Source: Rusavskia elegans (taxonomy: Eukaryota > Ascomycota > Lecanoromycetes > Teloschistales > Teloschistaceae). From it: a stretch of 64,000 bases of DNA. The stretch spans positions 620,001 through 684,000 of the forward strand of contig SAUG01000002.1 of the NCBI GenBank assembly GCA_011316305.1, in the 5' to 3' direction. Under the pieces are notes generated by a model. The model was given only the letters and a program-made list of their open reading frames with translations. It ran no database searches and was not told the origin of the DNA. The translations under genes and the position numbers were made by a program. Shown one piece after another: positions 1 through 9,897 of this stretch (within the stretch, counting starts at the first letter, position 1; each line of letters starts with the position of its first letter).

Positions 1-1411
1 GCGAGATCACCTGTTGCGCATGATGCAAGCGCCGGTGGAGTCGCCCAGAGGCGTTAGAGATGCCGTGGTGCAAGGGATTCAATCTTGGCAGACGATGGAG
101 AGGAGATCAAGTCGACAGAAGAGACGCTGCTGCTGTCCTTCTGGGTCAAATACCCGAGACGAGGTAGTTTCGTGTAGCGTAAGGTCGGGTCCACTTTTAG
201 TGTTCCCCCAATGCCCCAGGACTCCGCTGATCATCGTGGAGTGTTCAGGTGATTTCGATGCTTGACTCGGGAGTGAGTTGACTGTGGCAGTATACGAACC
301 AAAACATGTCTTGTGTGTTCCAGCCGGCCAATCCGCCGCTGAAGACAGCCGGCCGTTTTGTTTCGGTATAATATTATTAGAAGCGCCACCTTCAGCACGA
401 AGGAAACCGTGATAAACGCTTCAATCCGGATTGTGGTTCGCCTTCGCTTCGTCGGGAGGATGGAGGCCTTCCCAGCCAGTCGTAGCTCTGAAGGAGCCGC
501 ACCACCATCGAGATTCGTCTCGAGTCGACTGTTCACGACGGGCGATCGGTTTGGCCTGCGGCTCTATCTCGAGGTCGCGAGTCCGCAGACCAGGACCCTG
601 AGACGCAATTCTCCGGTGCAAGGAGGGCGGATCTTGCATTGAAAAGTGACCGTGTCCATGTGTTCGGCATGGCATGGCATGGCATGAGGCTGCAAGTGGA
701 CTTTTTCATGCTGCGTGACCGCTTCGAGTAAAACGAATCGCTCTTTGATCGGATTATTGACGAAGGGATCTGCCCATCTGCAATGGTTATTGGCACGGGA
801 ATCTTGACCATCCTAGCTTAATGCAGTCCATCTGCAGCGCCTTTGCGTCATCTCGAACTCTTGATTGGTGTCTTCTGACGCAGTGGTAGCGACGTTGAGC
901 ATTGGCTGTCGTGCTGCCGGCCGAAAGATGATGAACACCTGATAATTCGACGAAAAGTCCGCTGCGGGTTTAGAGAATAGACTCGGGAGAGAAAGAACTC
1001 TATGACGCTCGTTTGTCGTTGATCAGATATCCAATCAAGATCAATACGGCCGGTGCCGGACCGAGATTCCGTTTCGTTGTGTTTAAACTCAATCGCTTGT
1101 TTTTCCGATCGCAGCTCCACAGGAATTCAGTAATCGTTATGTAGAAATCCTTCATCGAGGTACCGACAGTTGTACATGTCTCATTGCGATTGATTGCTAT
1201 CACAACAAGCATGCCAGGCCCCGAGCCTTAAGTACTTTAGGTCATGCGGTCAGTGCATCTGTGCCTTGCGTTCCCTATCCTCCGGGAGCAGCGTTCCACC
1301 CTTCATCAATCATCACATCGAGTGTTTCCCAAACGCACAACAAATTCCGTACCATTATCGACCGAGGCAGCATCTCTGAATATTGCATGAACCCGACGAC
1401 ACCACCTTCCT
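1..1411. other. Gene-free left edge
   Basis: No open frame here has a recognisable domain, and no pair of frames joins convincingly through splice sites. The open frames are all under about 120 codons, overlap each other on both strands and show no family resemblance. Four perfect GGCAT units lie at 666-685. A gene cut by the window edge is possible but not visible. Confidence 0.5.
666..685. repeat. (GGCAT)4 microsatellite
   Basis: Four perfect tandem copies of the pentamer GGCAT, in otherwise unannotated sequence. Confidence 0.9.
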
Positions 1412-2259
1412 CTACAACATCCCTGTGGATTGGGGCCTGGTTCGACTGCTGCTGGAGATATTGCGTAGATCCCCTGTACTTGACCATGTAAGGACTTTGC
1501 TTCTCCAGAAGGCTTTCGTAGGCTTTCGTAGGCGGATGCCCATCCACTGAAGCATCCGCCTGCGAGTACCCTTGACTCCTTCATCAAGGAAGTACTGGTC
1601 TCCTATCTGTATCTCGCTCGATCGGAGTAAGCCTCGCGCCTCAGTCTCGATGTCCAATAATTTGTCTGCTCGGCCATTGGAGAGGTTGGGTTTGGGCTTC
1701 TGCACCCTCATCTCCTCTGTCACCGCAAAGTAACCCGTTATAACAGGCGAGAGTGATCCCATCTTTCATGATACCACCAGGCAGATTCTCGAGCGCTTCC
1801 ACAAAATCTTCTTCGCTTTGTTCAGGCAACTCGATGACCAGGCCGGTGGTGTAGAATGTGACATGATGCGCTGTTTCAAAGTATTCGAATACTGCCCGGA
1901 GTGGTTTTTTTTTTTCGATGGCAGATGGTACATCTCCAGGTCTTTGATGATGTCCGCCTCCGTTTGAATCTCTGCTCCAAGACCAGGGATTCCCAACAAT
2001 ATCTTGGCTGGTGCTGGATCTCCGTCATCTGAAAGCCATACGGCTACGCTACCAGCCACGGTGAAAGGACGTTTGTCTACTGGTGGAACTTCTTTGCAGA
2101 AGAGAACCAACCATGCCCCGGACATCATCATCGAGTCGATTGTGTACGCTTTTTGAGGTAGGAGAGCAAAATCTTTTGATGCTCATCCGAGCCAGTAGTG
2201 AAGCCGGCGTTGTCGTTCCAGAAAGAGAAATCCCGGAACTCCAGACACATTTGTTCCAT
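1412..2259 (-). pseudogene. Frame-broken hypothetical protein
   Basis: Three successive minus-strand frames read as one protein interrupted by single-base shifts. The first starts with ATG at 2259. It passes to a second frame near the T-run at 2174-2177, to a third at the run of 11 T (1905-1915), and to a fourth near 1720-1740 that ends at 1412. At the first two points one extra A on the coding strand would restore the frame, giving a continuous hydrophobic/acidic protein with the blocks SGAWLVLFCKEVPP, DLEMYHLPSK and ELPEQSEEDF. It vaguely resembles a widespread ascomycete family of unknown function, but I cannot name it. It may be a true pseudogene or an intact gene with homopolymer sequencing errors. 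A tandem 10-bp duplication (1511-1530) lies near its 3' end. Confidence 0.45.
1511..1530. repeat. Tandem 10-bp duplication
   Basis: GGCTTTCGTA occurs twice head to tail, inside the 3' part of the broken hypothetical gene. Because 10 is not a multiple of 3, the duplication would itself shift a reading frame that crosses it. Confidence 0.85.
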
Positions 2260-2811
2260 TGCTGTTGATCGTTGCGATGCTTGAACCGTGGGCATTCGTG
2301 TTGGCTTTTGTAGCAGAGCAGAGGTGACTCATGATGGAATTACCTCAATCGGGTTATGCCAAGACGTTACCTACCTTACTCCCTTTGATACCTGACAGAT
2401 CAGAGTCCCAGTACGATACCTTAGTAATTCATCGGAATGAGGGGCGTACAATATTCGGTACCTCGATAAGGTAACTCGATCTAGCGATTGCTTGGATCTT
2501 ACTGTGCAACTGCCACTCGACCTCAAGGCACACATTCGGAAAAACGGTGGCCTTTAGTCGTGATATTTTGGGGCTGCAGTGTGGTCAATGTTGTTATGAA
2601 TGATCTTGAATACGAGGAGAGAGAGGTGGTCAAGGAACGCATACAACAACAATGACAATGGTATGCAACTAATGCAGGCACCATGATTCAGTGGAATTAA
2701 GTACATATTTTGATTACCCTCTCGCGAATGGGTGTGGCAGCCAACTCATAAGGCCAGTGCTCTCTACTCAATGATTTCCACGGACACTGCAAGCTCTTGA
2801 GCATGCCTGAT
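2260..2811. other. Intergenic, no gene seen
   Basis: About 550 bp between the broken hypothetical gene and the 3' end of the Asp f 2-like gene. It is moderately AT-rich and has no open frame with recognisable content. It should contain the 3' UTR of the Asp f 2-like gene. Confidence 0.5.
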
Positions 2812-3846
2812 CTAGACGCAATGCAACTCCCCGCCAGCATGAGTATGGCAGTCCTAGTGCGGACCCGGTCAGCGGTGACTCCTGGCGATCTTGGCAATTT
2901 GACTTACCTGGGGAGCAGAAGTGACACCGTTGGCAGCACCAGCCGTCGTGGGCGTAGGAGGCTCGGTAACAGAGCTCGGGGGACTTTGTGCTGGCATAGA
3001 AGTAGTCATTGCTGATGAAGTGGGTGTCTCCATAGATGAAGCGAGTCCGGCCACCGTACCTGCACATCCGACCCCGGGCGCGGCGATGTCGTACGCATAA
3101 ACGTCTAGAGCGAAGTACTGAAGAATGTCGCTATCGTGAGTTGCGTAGGAGGAGTTTGTCTTGGCCAGCTCAAGAGCTCCTGCATAATCTTCGGCAAAAT
3201 GCTCGACGTGATCTTCCCCAAATGCAGGCATATGATAAAGACGATGGAGCAGGTCGGAACCAAAGTAGGTGTTGGACTCGCTCTCGGCCACGGTGAAGCC
3301 CAACGCACAGAGCTGCTCCAACGGTCGACGGGTTGAATACGACAAGGGGCAAATGACCGTCTCATTCGTGGCATTCTCACCACGCCAGTGCCCGCCCCAT
3401 TCTATGATGCTTTAGTTCGAGGAGAAGGAAAGAGCAGAGTGCCTAGAAAGCCTACCAGGTTGGTTACAGTTGCCATCGGGGTTGTCACAGCGGAACAAGG
3501 CATTGCCCCTGTCACCACTGATGACTCGTTCATAGTTTCCGATGGCCTCGGCGGAAGGAGCGTCTCCAAAGTACTTGCGGTAGTGCTCCGAGCTGTTGCC
3601 GAAGCGGAGGATGTGTTGCTTCGCATGGTCAGCCAGGGTGACGGCGTCAGCAAGCCCCTTGCGCAGCTGGATCATTTCGGTGGAGTTGCACGATTCGTGG
3701 ATCATAAATTCTTTGGTGGCGCCATCATCCCACGGGGCTGTATCATGGGGATGGCCATCCGAATCAGCACGCGGTTGAACCGGTGCCGGTAAGGCCAGGG
3801 CGCCAGCAGCGGCGAAGATAGCGGCGATGGGCAACGAGCAGCGCAT
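2812..3846 (-). CDS. PRA1: Secreted Asp f 2 / PRA1-like protein
   Basis: Model: complement(join(2812..2853, 2908..3401, 3456..3846)), 308 aa. The start at 3846 is chosen because it opens a clean signal peptide (MRCSLPIAAIFAAAGALALP); an in-frame ATG at 3954 would bury it. Family marks are HESCNSTE, the block DHAKQHILRFGNSSEHYRKYFG and a zinc-ligand-like HRLYHMP, followed by a Ser/Thr/Pro-rich linker. Both introns are 54 nt. The second is decisive: GTAAGT at 2907 joins a last exon encoding DCHTHAGGELHCV, the Cys/His-rich tail typical of Asp f 2, Candida Pra1 and Zps1, which bind extracellular zinc. Reading through instead gives a tail ending ARSHR. In Aspergillus and Candida the orthologue sits beside a ZRT-type zinc transporter; none is visible here. 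Zinc capture is inferred from the family. Confidence 0.88.
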
Positions 3847-4950
3847 TGTGATGAGTGGAATGATTGCGGATGCTGAAGAGATTGATCTGTGCAAGGCACG
3901 TTTGTAGCTCAAGAGATGGAGAGGGGAATCAGGGTGATTGGAAGGGGGAAACAACGCAGCAACAGCTCCTTATATCCATGATGTAGAAAGCATCGTATGA
4001 AGGAAGTGATGGGTTCTCTGAGTGTACCGTGAGGGCACTAGGAGGCTGCTATCGGCCCGTACAGCCGGTGGACGAGCGATACAATGAGAATCAAGAGAGT
4101 AATGAGATCAGTCACCCCTAGCTGCACGTTCACCTAGATCACCGCCGCCGACAAGGCCAAGGCCATGTTAACGTTGCAAAGGGTGTCGGGCAGCTCCACG
4201 ACCTCGGTACTCCCCATGGATGTCCAGCAGATGATGGCTGTCATGGTTAGGATTCTCCACTATTTGTGTGTCCAGGGACAGGAAGGAGGGCACTGGATGG
4301 GTCTTCCGTGTGCCATTGGGATGGGGTGATGGGTCTTCTTCCATGTGCCATTGGGATGGGGTGATGCAGTGACGGAGCTTCTTCGTCGATGAATTGAGCA
4401 CCGTGATGGGGCCTGTACGGCGGAGTATTCGATCAACAGATCTCGTACCTCGAATCCTTGGCGCGTGGGATTGAATGCTTGGCATCATTTACGGGCAATG
4501 GTCGTGACGTCCGTACCTTAGTGTTTAACACCACAGACACTGAGTCTCGAAGACTTGGTGCAGGGATACAGTTTAATCCCAGCCCTCACAGCGCCAAGAC
4601 CATCGTATCAATCGTGCGGAAATCAAGCTGACGAGAATGGTCCCGCAGAGGAGTCTGGCAGCTTTCACTCGGGGACTCGCATCGGAAGAAGATTCGCAAA
4701 GGTACCACGTGATTCTGAAGGACCGAACAGAGAATACCCTCGCCGACTTACCTATCAATACCAGCCTCATACCACGACTGTTCCTACATCATGGGCTCAA
4801 CCCTACCCTTACCGACCACGCTGTTTGCTCCATATGATGCAAAAAAAGAACCGTACGAACGCCCAATGCTCTCGAGCCGATGATCGAATCGCCAGCGAGG
4901 CCGTCACCTTCATCGCCAGCATTACTGATCAATTCGATACCTACAAACTC
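3847..4950. other. Intergenic, Asp f 2-like gene promoter side
   Basis: About 1.1 kb between the start of the Asp f 2-like gene and the 3' end of MCM3. No gene is recognised. Two GCCAAG hexamers (PacC-like, 4156-4161 and 4593-4598) and one imperfect tandem duplication (4296-4362) are present. The hexamers are no more frequent than chance would give. Confidence 0.5.
4296..4362. repeat. Imperfect tandem duplication (32 + 35 bp)
   Basis: Unit 1 (4296-4327) and unit 2 (4328-4362) both begin GATGGGTCTTC and end GTGCCATTGGGATGGGGT. They differ mainly by a 3-bp indel in the middle. The repeat lies about 450 bp upstream of the Asp f 2-like start codon. Confidence 0.85.
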
Positions 4951-7888
4951 TCATATCTTATACACTATTCCGTCGTTTTCAGAATACCTAGCCCAATTCA
5001 TCAGTAAAATTGAATGATTTCGGACCAAGGTCAACTCACATGACTTGGTTGCTTTCTTGCATCTCGAGCAGTGCTGCGTTTGCTTCTGCCATCTCGAACC
5101 GCTGCTCACGGCCGACTCGAGAATTCACCGCATCCACCAGCGGCTCAACATCCGCCGACTCGTTCTGAAATAACGGCGTATTCAGAAGCTGGCCTAGAGC
5201 TGTCCGGAATGCTCGGAGACGCGCCGGCGTGATACTCGGTGCCTGACTTGAGCCATTGGTATTTTGTGAATCATCGGTCTGCGACGTGACGAGTTGAGAT
5301 GCCGGTCGCGAAGATGCTACAGACATCTGAGAGCTGGACTGTTGGGTAGGTCTGCCGGTGGTTCGTTGTGTCCGAGGAGTCGCGGTGTACAAGTCTTCAT
5401 CGTCATCGTCTCCCTCGCCGTCTTGACCAGCATATACACCCTTAGGCGTGCTGTGGCGACCAGTCCTTGGAGTGCCTGTCCGCCTCGTCGCTCGAGGTGT
5501 CGCTGTGTTCTGGGCTGGAGCACCGCCATCGTCCGAGTCGCCTCCTTCATCGCTCGACGAGTCATCTTCCGACACATCTGGGCGGTTGACTTTTCTTCTC
5601 TTCTTCCGTTCATCTTCCACGACTTCCTTGAAGAGAGCAAACCTGAGAATGGCTTCTGCAGCCTGTGCATCCCGCTCTTCCACGCGATGAGACAATCTCG
5701 CCTTTGCATGTGCGGTCGCCAGGCGGATGAGTGTCTCCAGTGTACGAGCCGTCATCGGAGAAGTCTTTCGTTGATTGCCCTCGAGCTCGTCATTTCGAAG
5801 TGCCGAGTAGGTAGCAACGATATGGTCCGCGGCGCCTTTTGTCAATACTGGTTTTCTTTGCGACTTGGCGTACTGAATGTACTTCTTGACGAAGGGAATG
5901 CTAAGGACTTCAATCTTGCGAGCATTGCCTCGACCTGTGGTGACCGTCACCCCGGCGTGTAACATTACATTGAATTTCTCATACACGTCCGTTGGCCGGT
6001 TTGAGTCCTGCTCCTGGTCCAGCCCCACGCCCAGGGTCTGAGATTGTTGTTCACGGACAGGGGCGCCCTCTTCAGTCCCTGGCTGGCGATATCGATGCAT
6101 CCGCAAGACATGTTCCGAGATCTGCCGATCTCGAAAGTCGTCAATATCATCCGTCACTACAAACAACAAATCGAAACGAGAGAGGAGAGAATCCGGTAAA
6201 GCAATGTTCTTGTGAGGATCCTTGTGGGTGTCGTATTGGCCATATATGGGATTCGCCGCCGCAATGACACTGCATCGAGCGTTGAGCGATGTGTGAATAC
6301 CTGCTTTGGCGATCGTGACCGTCTGTTGTTCCATGACTTCGTGTATAGCGACTCGATCGACGTCGCTCATCTTGTCGAACTCGTCAATACAGACGACGCC
6401 TCGATCTCCCAAAACCATAGCACCGGCTTCTAACCTTCTTTCACCAGTCTCTTTGTCGCTTGTCACAGCGGCAGTAAGACCGACCCCGGAAGATCCTCGT
6501 CCTGTTGTTGCAATCGCCAGTGGAGCTGTATTCAGTACGAAGCGCAATAATTGAGACTTGGCCGTCGAAGGGTCACCGACCATGAGGATATTGATGTCAC
6601 CACGTAAATGGGTGCCATTATCCAAATTTTTCTCCATGCCGCCAAGAAGCATAAGCAGAATCGCCTTCTTGATGTGATCATGGCCGTATATACTTGGTGC
6701 TAACGATTGAGAAAGAAGCTCGAAGACATTCTTCTTCTTCGCAATCTTGTTGATGTTGCGGATATCTGTATCTGTGATGGGGGCTACAGCGATACCTCCT
6801 CCAGACTTTGACGAGAGCATGATCACATTATTGGCCAAGATGAGTGTTCGGAATGTCGCACTACCCTGACCAGCAGTTCGGTTGCCGAGAGATCGGTATA
6901 TTCCAACGAGCTGTATCCTATCACCAGGTTTGCACTTGTCGACCAAATCATCGTCCATAATGACATCGACACCTCGAGGTAATTGGCCAGCTGGTGCTCG
7001 TTCGGGCATCTCTTGGATTGAGATGGTCTGATGGTCTCGATAGGTACAGTATCCGTACTCGGTTATCAGCTTTGCAACAGTCAGCGTGTTTGTAGGCCGA
7101 TGCGAGCATTTAGATTACCGGGTTCCCTTCCTCGTCCTCCTGAGGATAGACACTAGTGCTCGCGGCGCCGTTCACAGTCATCGTCTGATCCCTATACTCG
7201 CGGAAATGGAATTTGTTCTTCTTCTCATTGTAATGCACGCTCTTAATCACCTTGGGCCGTACAAGCGAGCATTTCGTGACGATTCCTTCCAGAGAAACCA
7301 TGTGGTTGAGATGCATGGAACTCAATGTTCGAGGATTGCAGGCATATTCGCCAAAGCTGCCGACGAAGGCGCAGTAATACATCTATCACTTGTCAGACTT
7401 GTTCTACTCATAATGGGGTTGAGCAGTCGGAGACCTAAACGTACAACATCATCAGATGATTCGATGGGCGGTCGATTTGGAAGTGCAGTGATGACTCTCT
7501 TCAAGGCCGCATCAAAGGCTTGAGAGTGTTCAAAAGGGTTGTTTAAGAGGCCGTCGGACAATTCTTTGTTGTGTGACCGTATCTCATCAAGATTGACCTT
7601 GGACACGGTCAGCATTTGCATGTTGTCGCCCTGAAGCCGTTCTTACTGTCAGACGTCGCATTCCTCGATTGAGCATAAGGATGATATCGGCACGATAGCT
7701 GAGGGAGCAATTAGTCCTGCAAAGATACTGTGAAATGGGCTTGCGAACCTTCGAGCTCTGGGATTTTCTGCTCTTGTCAGTAGGATTGGGAGAGATACGG
7801 AAGGGTCGTGCTTACCAGGGTCCAAGAACTCCTCTGCGAGCCTGATGCGCTCTTGTACGGCCTCATCGCGAAGTTGTAGCCCGTCCAT
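4951..7888 (-). CDS. MCM3: DNA replication licensing factor Mcm3
   Basis: Model: complement(join(4951..4987, 5040..7069, 7119..7382, 7445..7597, 7647..7698, 7749..7770, 7816..7888)), 876 aa. Mcm3 is a subunit of the hexameric MCM2-7 helicase loaded at replication origins. Visible motifs are Walker A GDPSTAKS (about residues 353-360), Walker B VVCIDEFD (413-420) and the arginine finger SRFD (485-488), followed by an acidic Ser-rich linker and a C-terminal winged-helix-like end. Six introns are called. They include a 22-nt microexon (7749-7770) needed to give LDPAENPRARSYRAD, and a last 37-nt exon. The last donor, GTGAGT at 5039, overlaps an in-frame TGA; splicing adds [11 protein letters not shown] after NQVM. 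The gene is divergent from FYV7, with an MCB box in the shared promoter. Exon joins rest on frame, splice consensus and remembered family conservation. Confidence 0.95.
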
Positions 7889-8107
7889 GCTGGGAAATCT
7901 CAACTTTCAAAGTCAATCCAGCGATACTCAGAAATGAAAGCTCCAGAAAGAAGTCGTCGGTCTCTGACAAGCAAGTCGCGTCGACGCGTCCGAGCGCGTA
8001 AAGTGGTTCTGCTCTCCGCCTAGCTACTCTGAGGCTAGTGAGATGATTATCGATAGGTTTTTTTTCCACGTGCGATTGCGTTAATAAAAACGTCTTCGAT
8101 CATCAAC
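7889..8107. promoter_or_regulatory. Divergent MCM3/FYV7 promoter
   Basis: Only 219 bp separate the two start codons. ACGCGT at 7984-7989 matches the MluI cell-cycle box bound by MBF (Mbp1/Res-Swi6), which drives G1/S transcription of replication genes including MCM genes in yeasts. CACGTG at 8067-8072, 36 bp before the FYV7 ATG, is a bHLH (Cbf1/Pho4-type) site. Motif presence is direct; use by MBF is inferred. Confidence 0.65.
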
Positions 8108-8784
8108 ATGGGGATCAAAAGAAATCGGGATACGGTTGATGCTGCTGGCGACGATTCAGGGACATCATCTAAGAAGCCCAGAAAGGGGTTCTCTGTAGGG
8201 CCAGCAAATCTCCCAGATGGCACACACAGGCGCAAAGGTAGCAAAAATCGCACAAGATGAGCTATTCTGATTGCTAACTTTGCGCAGTCAAGAAGATCAA
8301 GGATAACCTCATCCGCAAGGCCAAAGTCAAAAAGTCCTACAACAAAATCAGAGGGAAAGACCCAGTAGCCGTTCCGAAATACTATTCAGAGCAGCCTCCT
8401 CCAGCGATAGAACATGTGGAACAACCGCCTGCTTCTATGGAACTACATCCTGCACGACAGGCGATGCTAGAAGAGCCAGCAATCTCCGACCCCCTAAGCA
8501 CTTCTGCACCCTCACAGCAGTCTCGTGGAAAACGACGCCGCAGACCGAAGCCTGTTCCATATGAGAAAGAAGCACGTGTCGCCCAGCAGCGTAAGGAAGA
8601 AATAGATGCGAGGCGCGAGGCAGCGGAGAAAGGTCGCCTGGAACGACAACACAAGATTGAGGAAAGAGAACGATTCCGGAAGGCTATGGCGAAAGCTCGC
8701 ACGGGGGGAAAGAACGGGCAAAGGAAGCTGGGACGAGAAAGCAAAGTACTGCTTGAGAGAGTACAGAGTCTGATTGCCGAATGA
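8108..8784 (+). CDS. FYV7: rRNA-processing protein Fyv7
   Basis: Model: join(8108..8237, 8288..8784), 208 aa. Small, very basic nucleolar protein of the Fyv7/CCDC59 family, needed for early pre-rRNA cleavages in the small-subunit pathway in yeast. The family core [14 protein letters not shown] lies just after the single 50-nt intron. The C-terminal half is a Lys/Arg/Glu-rich predicted coiled coil (residues about 150-200). The join gives [13 protein letters not shown] with no frame problem. It is divergent from MCM3. Assignment rests on the short conserved core and overall composition, so it is likely rather than certain. Confidence 0.82.
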
Positions 8785-9897
8785 AAGGACGTATCCCATT
8801 TACTTCGATCATGTCCCTACTTCCCCCTGGGTGTGCGATGGTCATGAGGTAGGAGTGAAGATGACTGCCGACCAGGAGACACTTGATTCAATTGAATCTG
8901 CATGCAGAAGCCACAGACGGACAGTGGTATTGGTGATATCAACCGTTAGACTCAAGCGCCATGGATCACGACACCTTGAAACACGATACCAGGTGCCTTT
9001 TCCAATTGGCAGCATGTCCAGGGCCAGCGTCACTCGCCCGGAATCTGCATCGAGCAATTTACCTCGAGCGACTGGCCCACCACCACTACATTATCCACCT
9101 GAAATTGTCATCTGGTTCTACAATGCGAGACCCGACAGCTATTGCACACCTCCCACACCGAATTTGCAGAAGTGCAGCTTGAACAATAGGAAAATCACTC
9201 ATTTCCGATAACCAAAATTTCGGGACACAATTCTACGCGATGTCCAGTCTCGCCTAGAACTCGTAAATGATGCGTGCGGTTATGGACCTGCATGATCATT
9301 TAAACCTTTGTCCGATCTGACAGCGTTAGGAGGACAGGACGCATATCGGACGTGGGATCGGTTCGCGACAGATACCCTCTTGCAGGGGGGTTTGAGCCTG
9401 ATCTGGCAATCAATTGCGATGATGGAATAACCAATCCACACCAGCGTATTACCACACTCACTGGAGGCCGTTTTGCAGTCATACTACGAATTCAACGTCT
9501 CAAAGTTTCACAAAGTCGCGGACTGCTTTGATGAAGGATGCACGTTCTTCCTAGAACGTTTGCAACACATATGCTTCACCTTCATTCGAGGAGGACAGCT
9601 ATGGAGTGACTTCCTCCATCAGGGTCTCCCTGATTTCTTCGACACCTACTTCGCGTCATATCAATCACGCTCAACTGTTCTTGTGCTGTTGGAAGACCAC
9701 TACTGCAAGTGTCATGTACGTCGATCTTCTTGATCCAAATCCATATTGTGCAGATACATTGTCGAAACCTTACCTATGTGCCATTGCTCCATGTCCTAAA
9801 CCCCTTCCACCCCAAAGACGCCAACGCATTGTCTCGACCTCGCCTCCAGACCATTTACTTTAACATGCCTCAACCCCCCTTCCGTCCCGAACCCTCT
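8785..9897. other. Intergenic between convergent genes
   Basis: 1.1 kb between the stop codons of FYV7 and the membrane-protein gene. Several short open frames of 60-145 codons lack any recognisable motif and overlap one another. I see 3' flanks only. Confidence 0.5.

Noticed and set aside
4156..4161. PacC-like GCCAAG sites upstream of the Asp f 2-like gene
   Set aside because: The two hexamers in about 1.1 kb are what chance predicts; there is no clustering or spacing to support pH control.
5294..5962. 222-codon plus-strand ORF over MCM3
   Set aside because: Antisense of the MCM3 C-terminal region, with no recognisable motif.
7862..7870. PAC-like element (CTCATCGC) near FYV7
   Set aside because: It is inside MCM3 exon 1, more than 230 bp from the FYV7 ATG, and coding constraint explains it.
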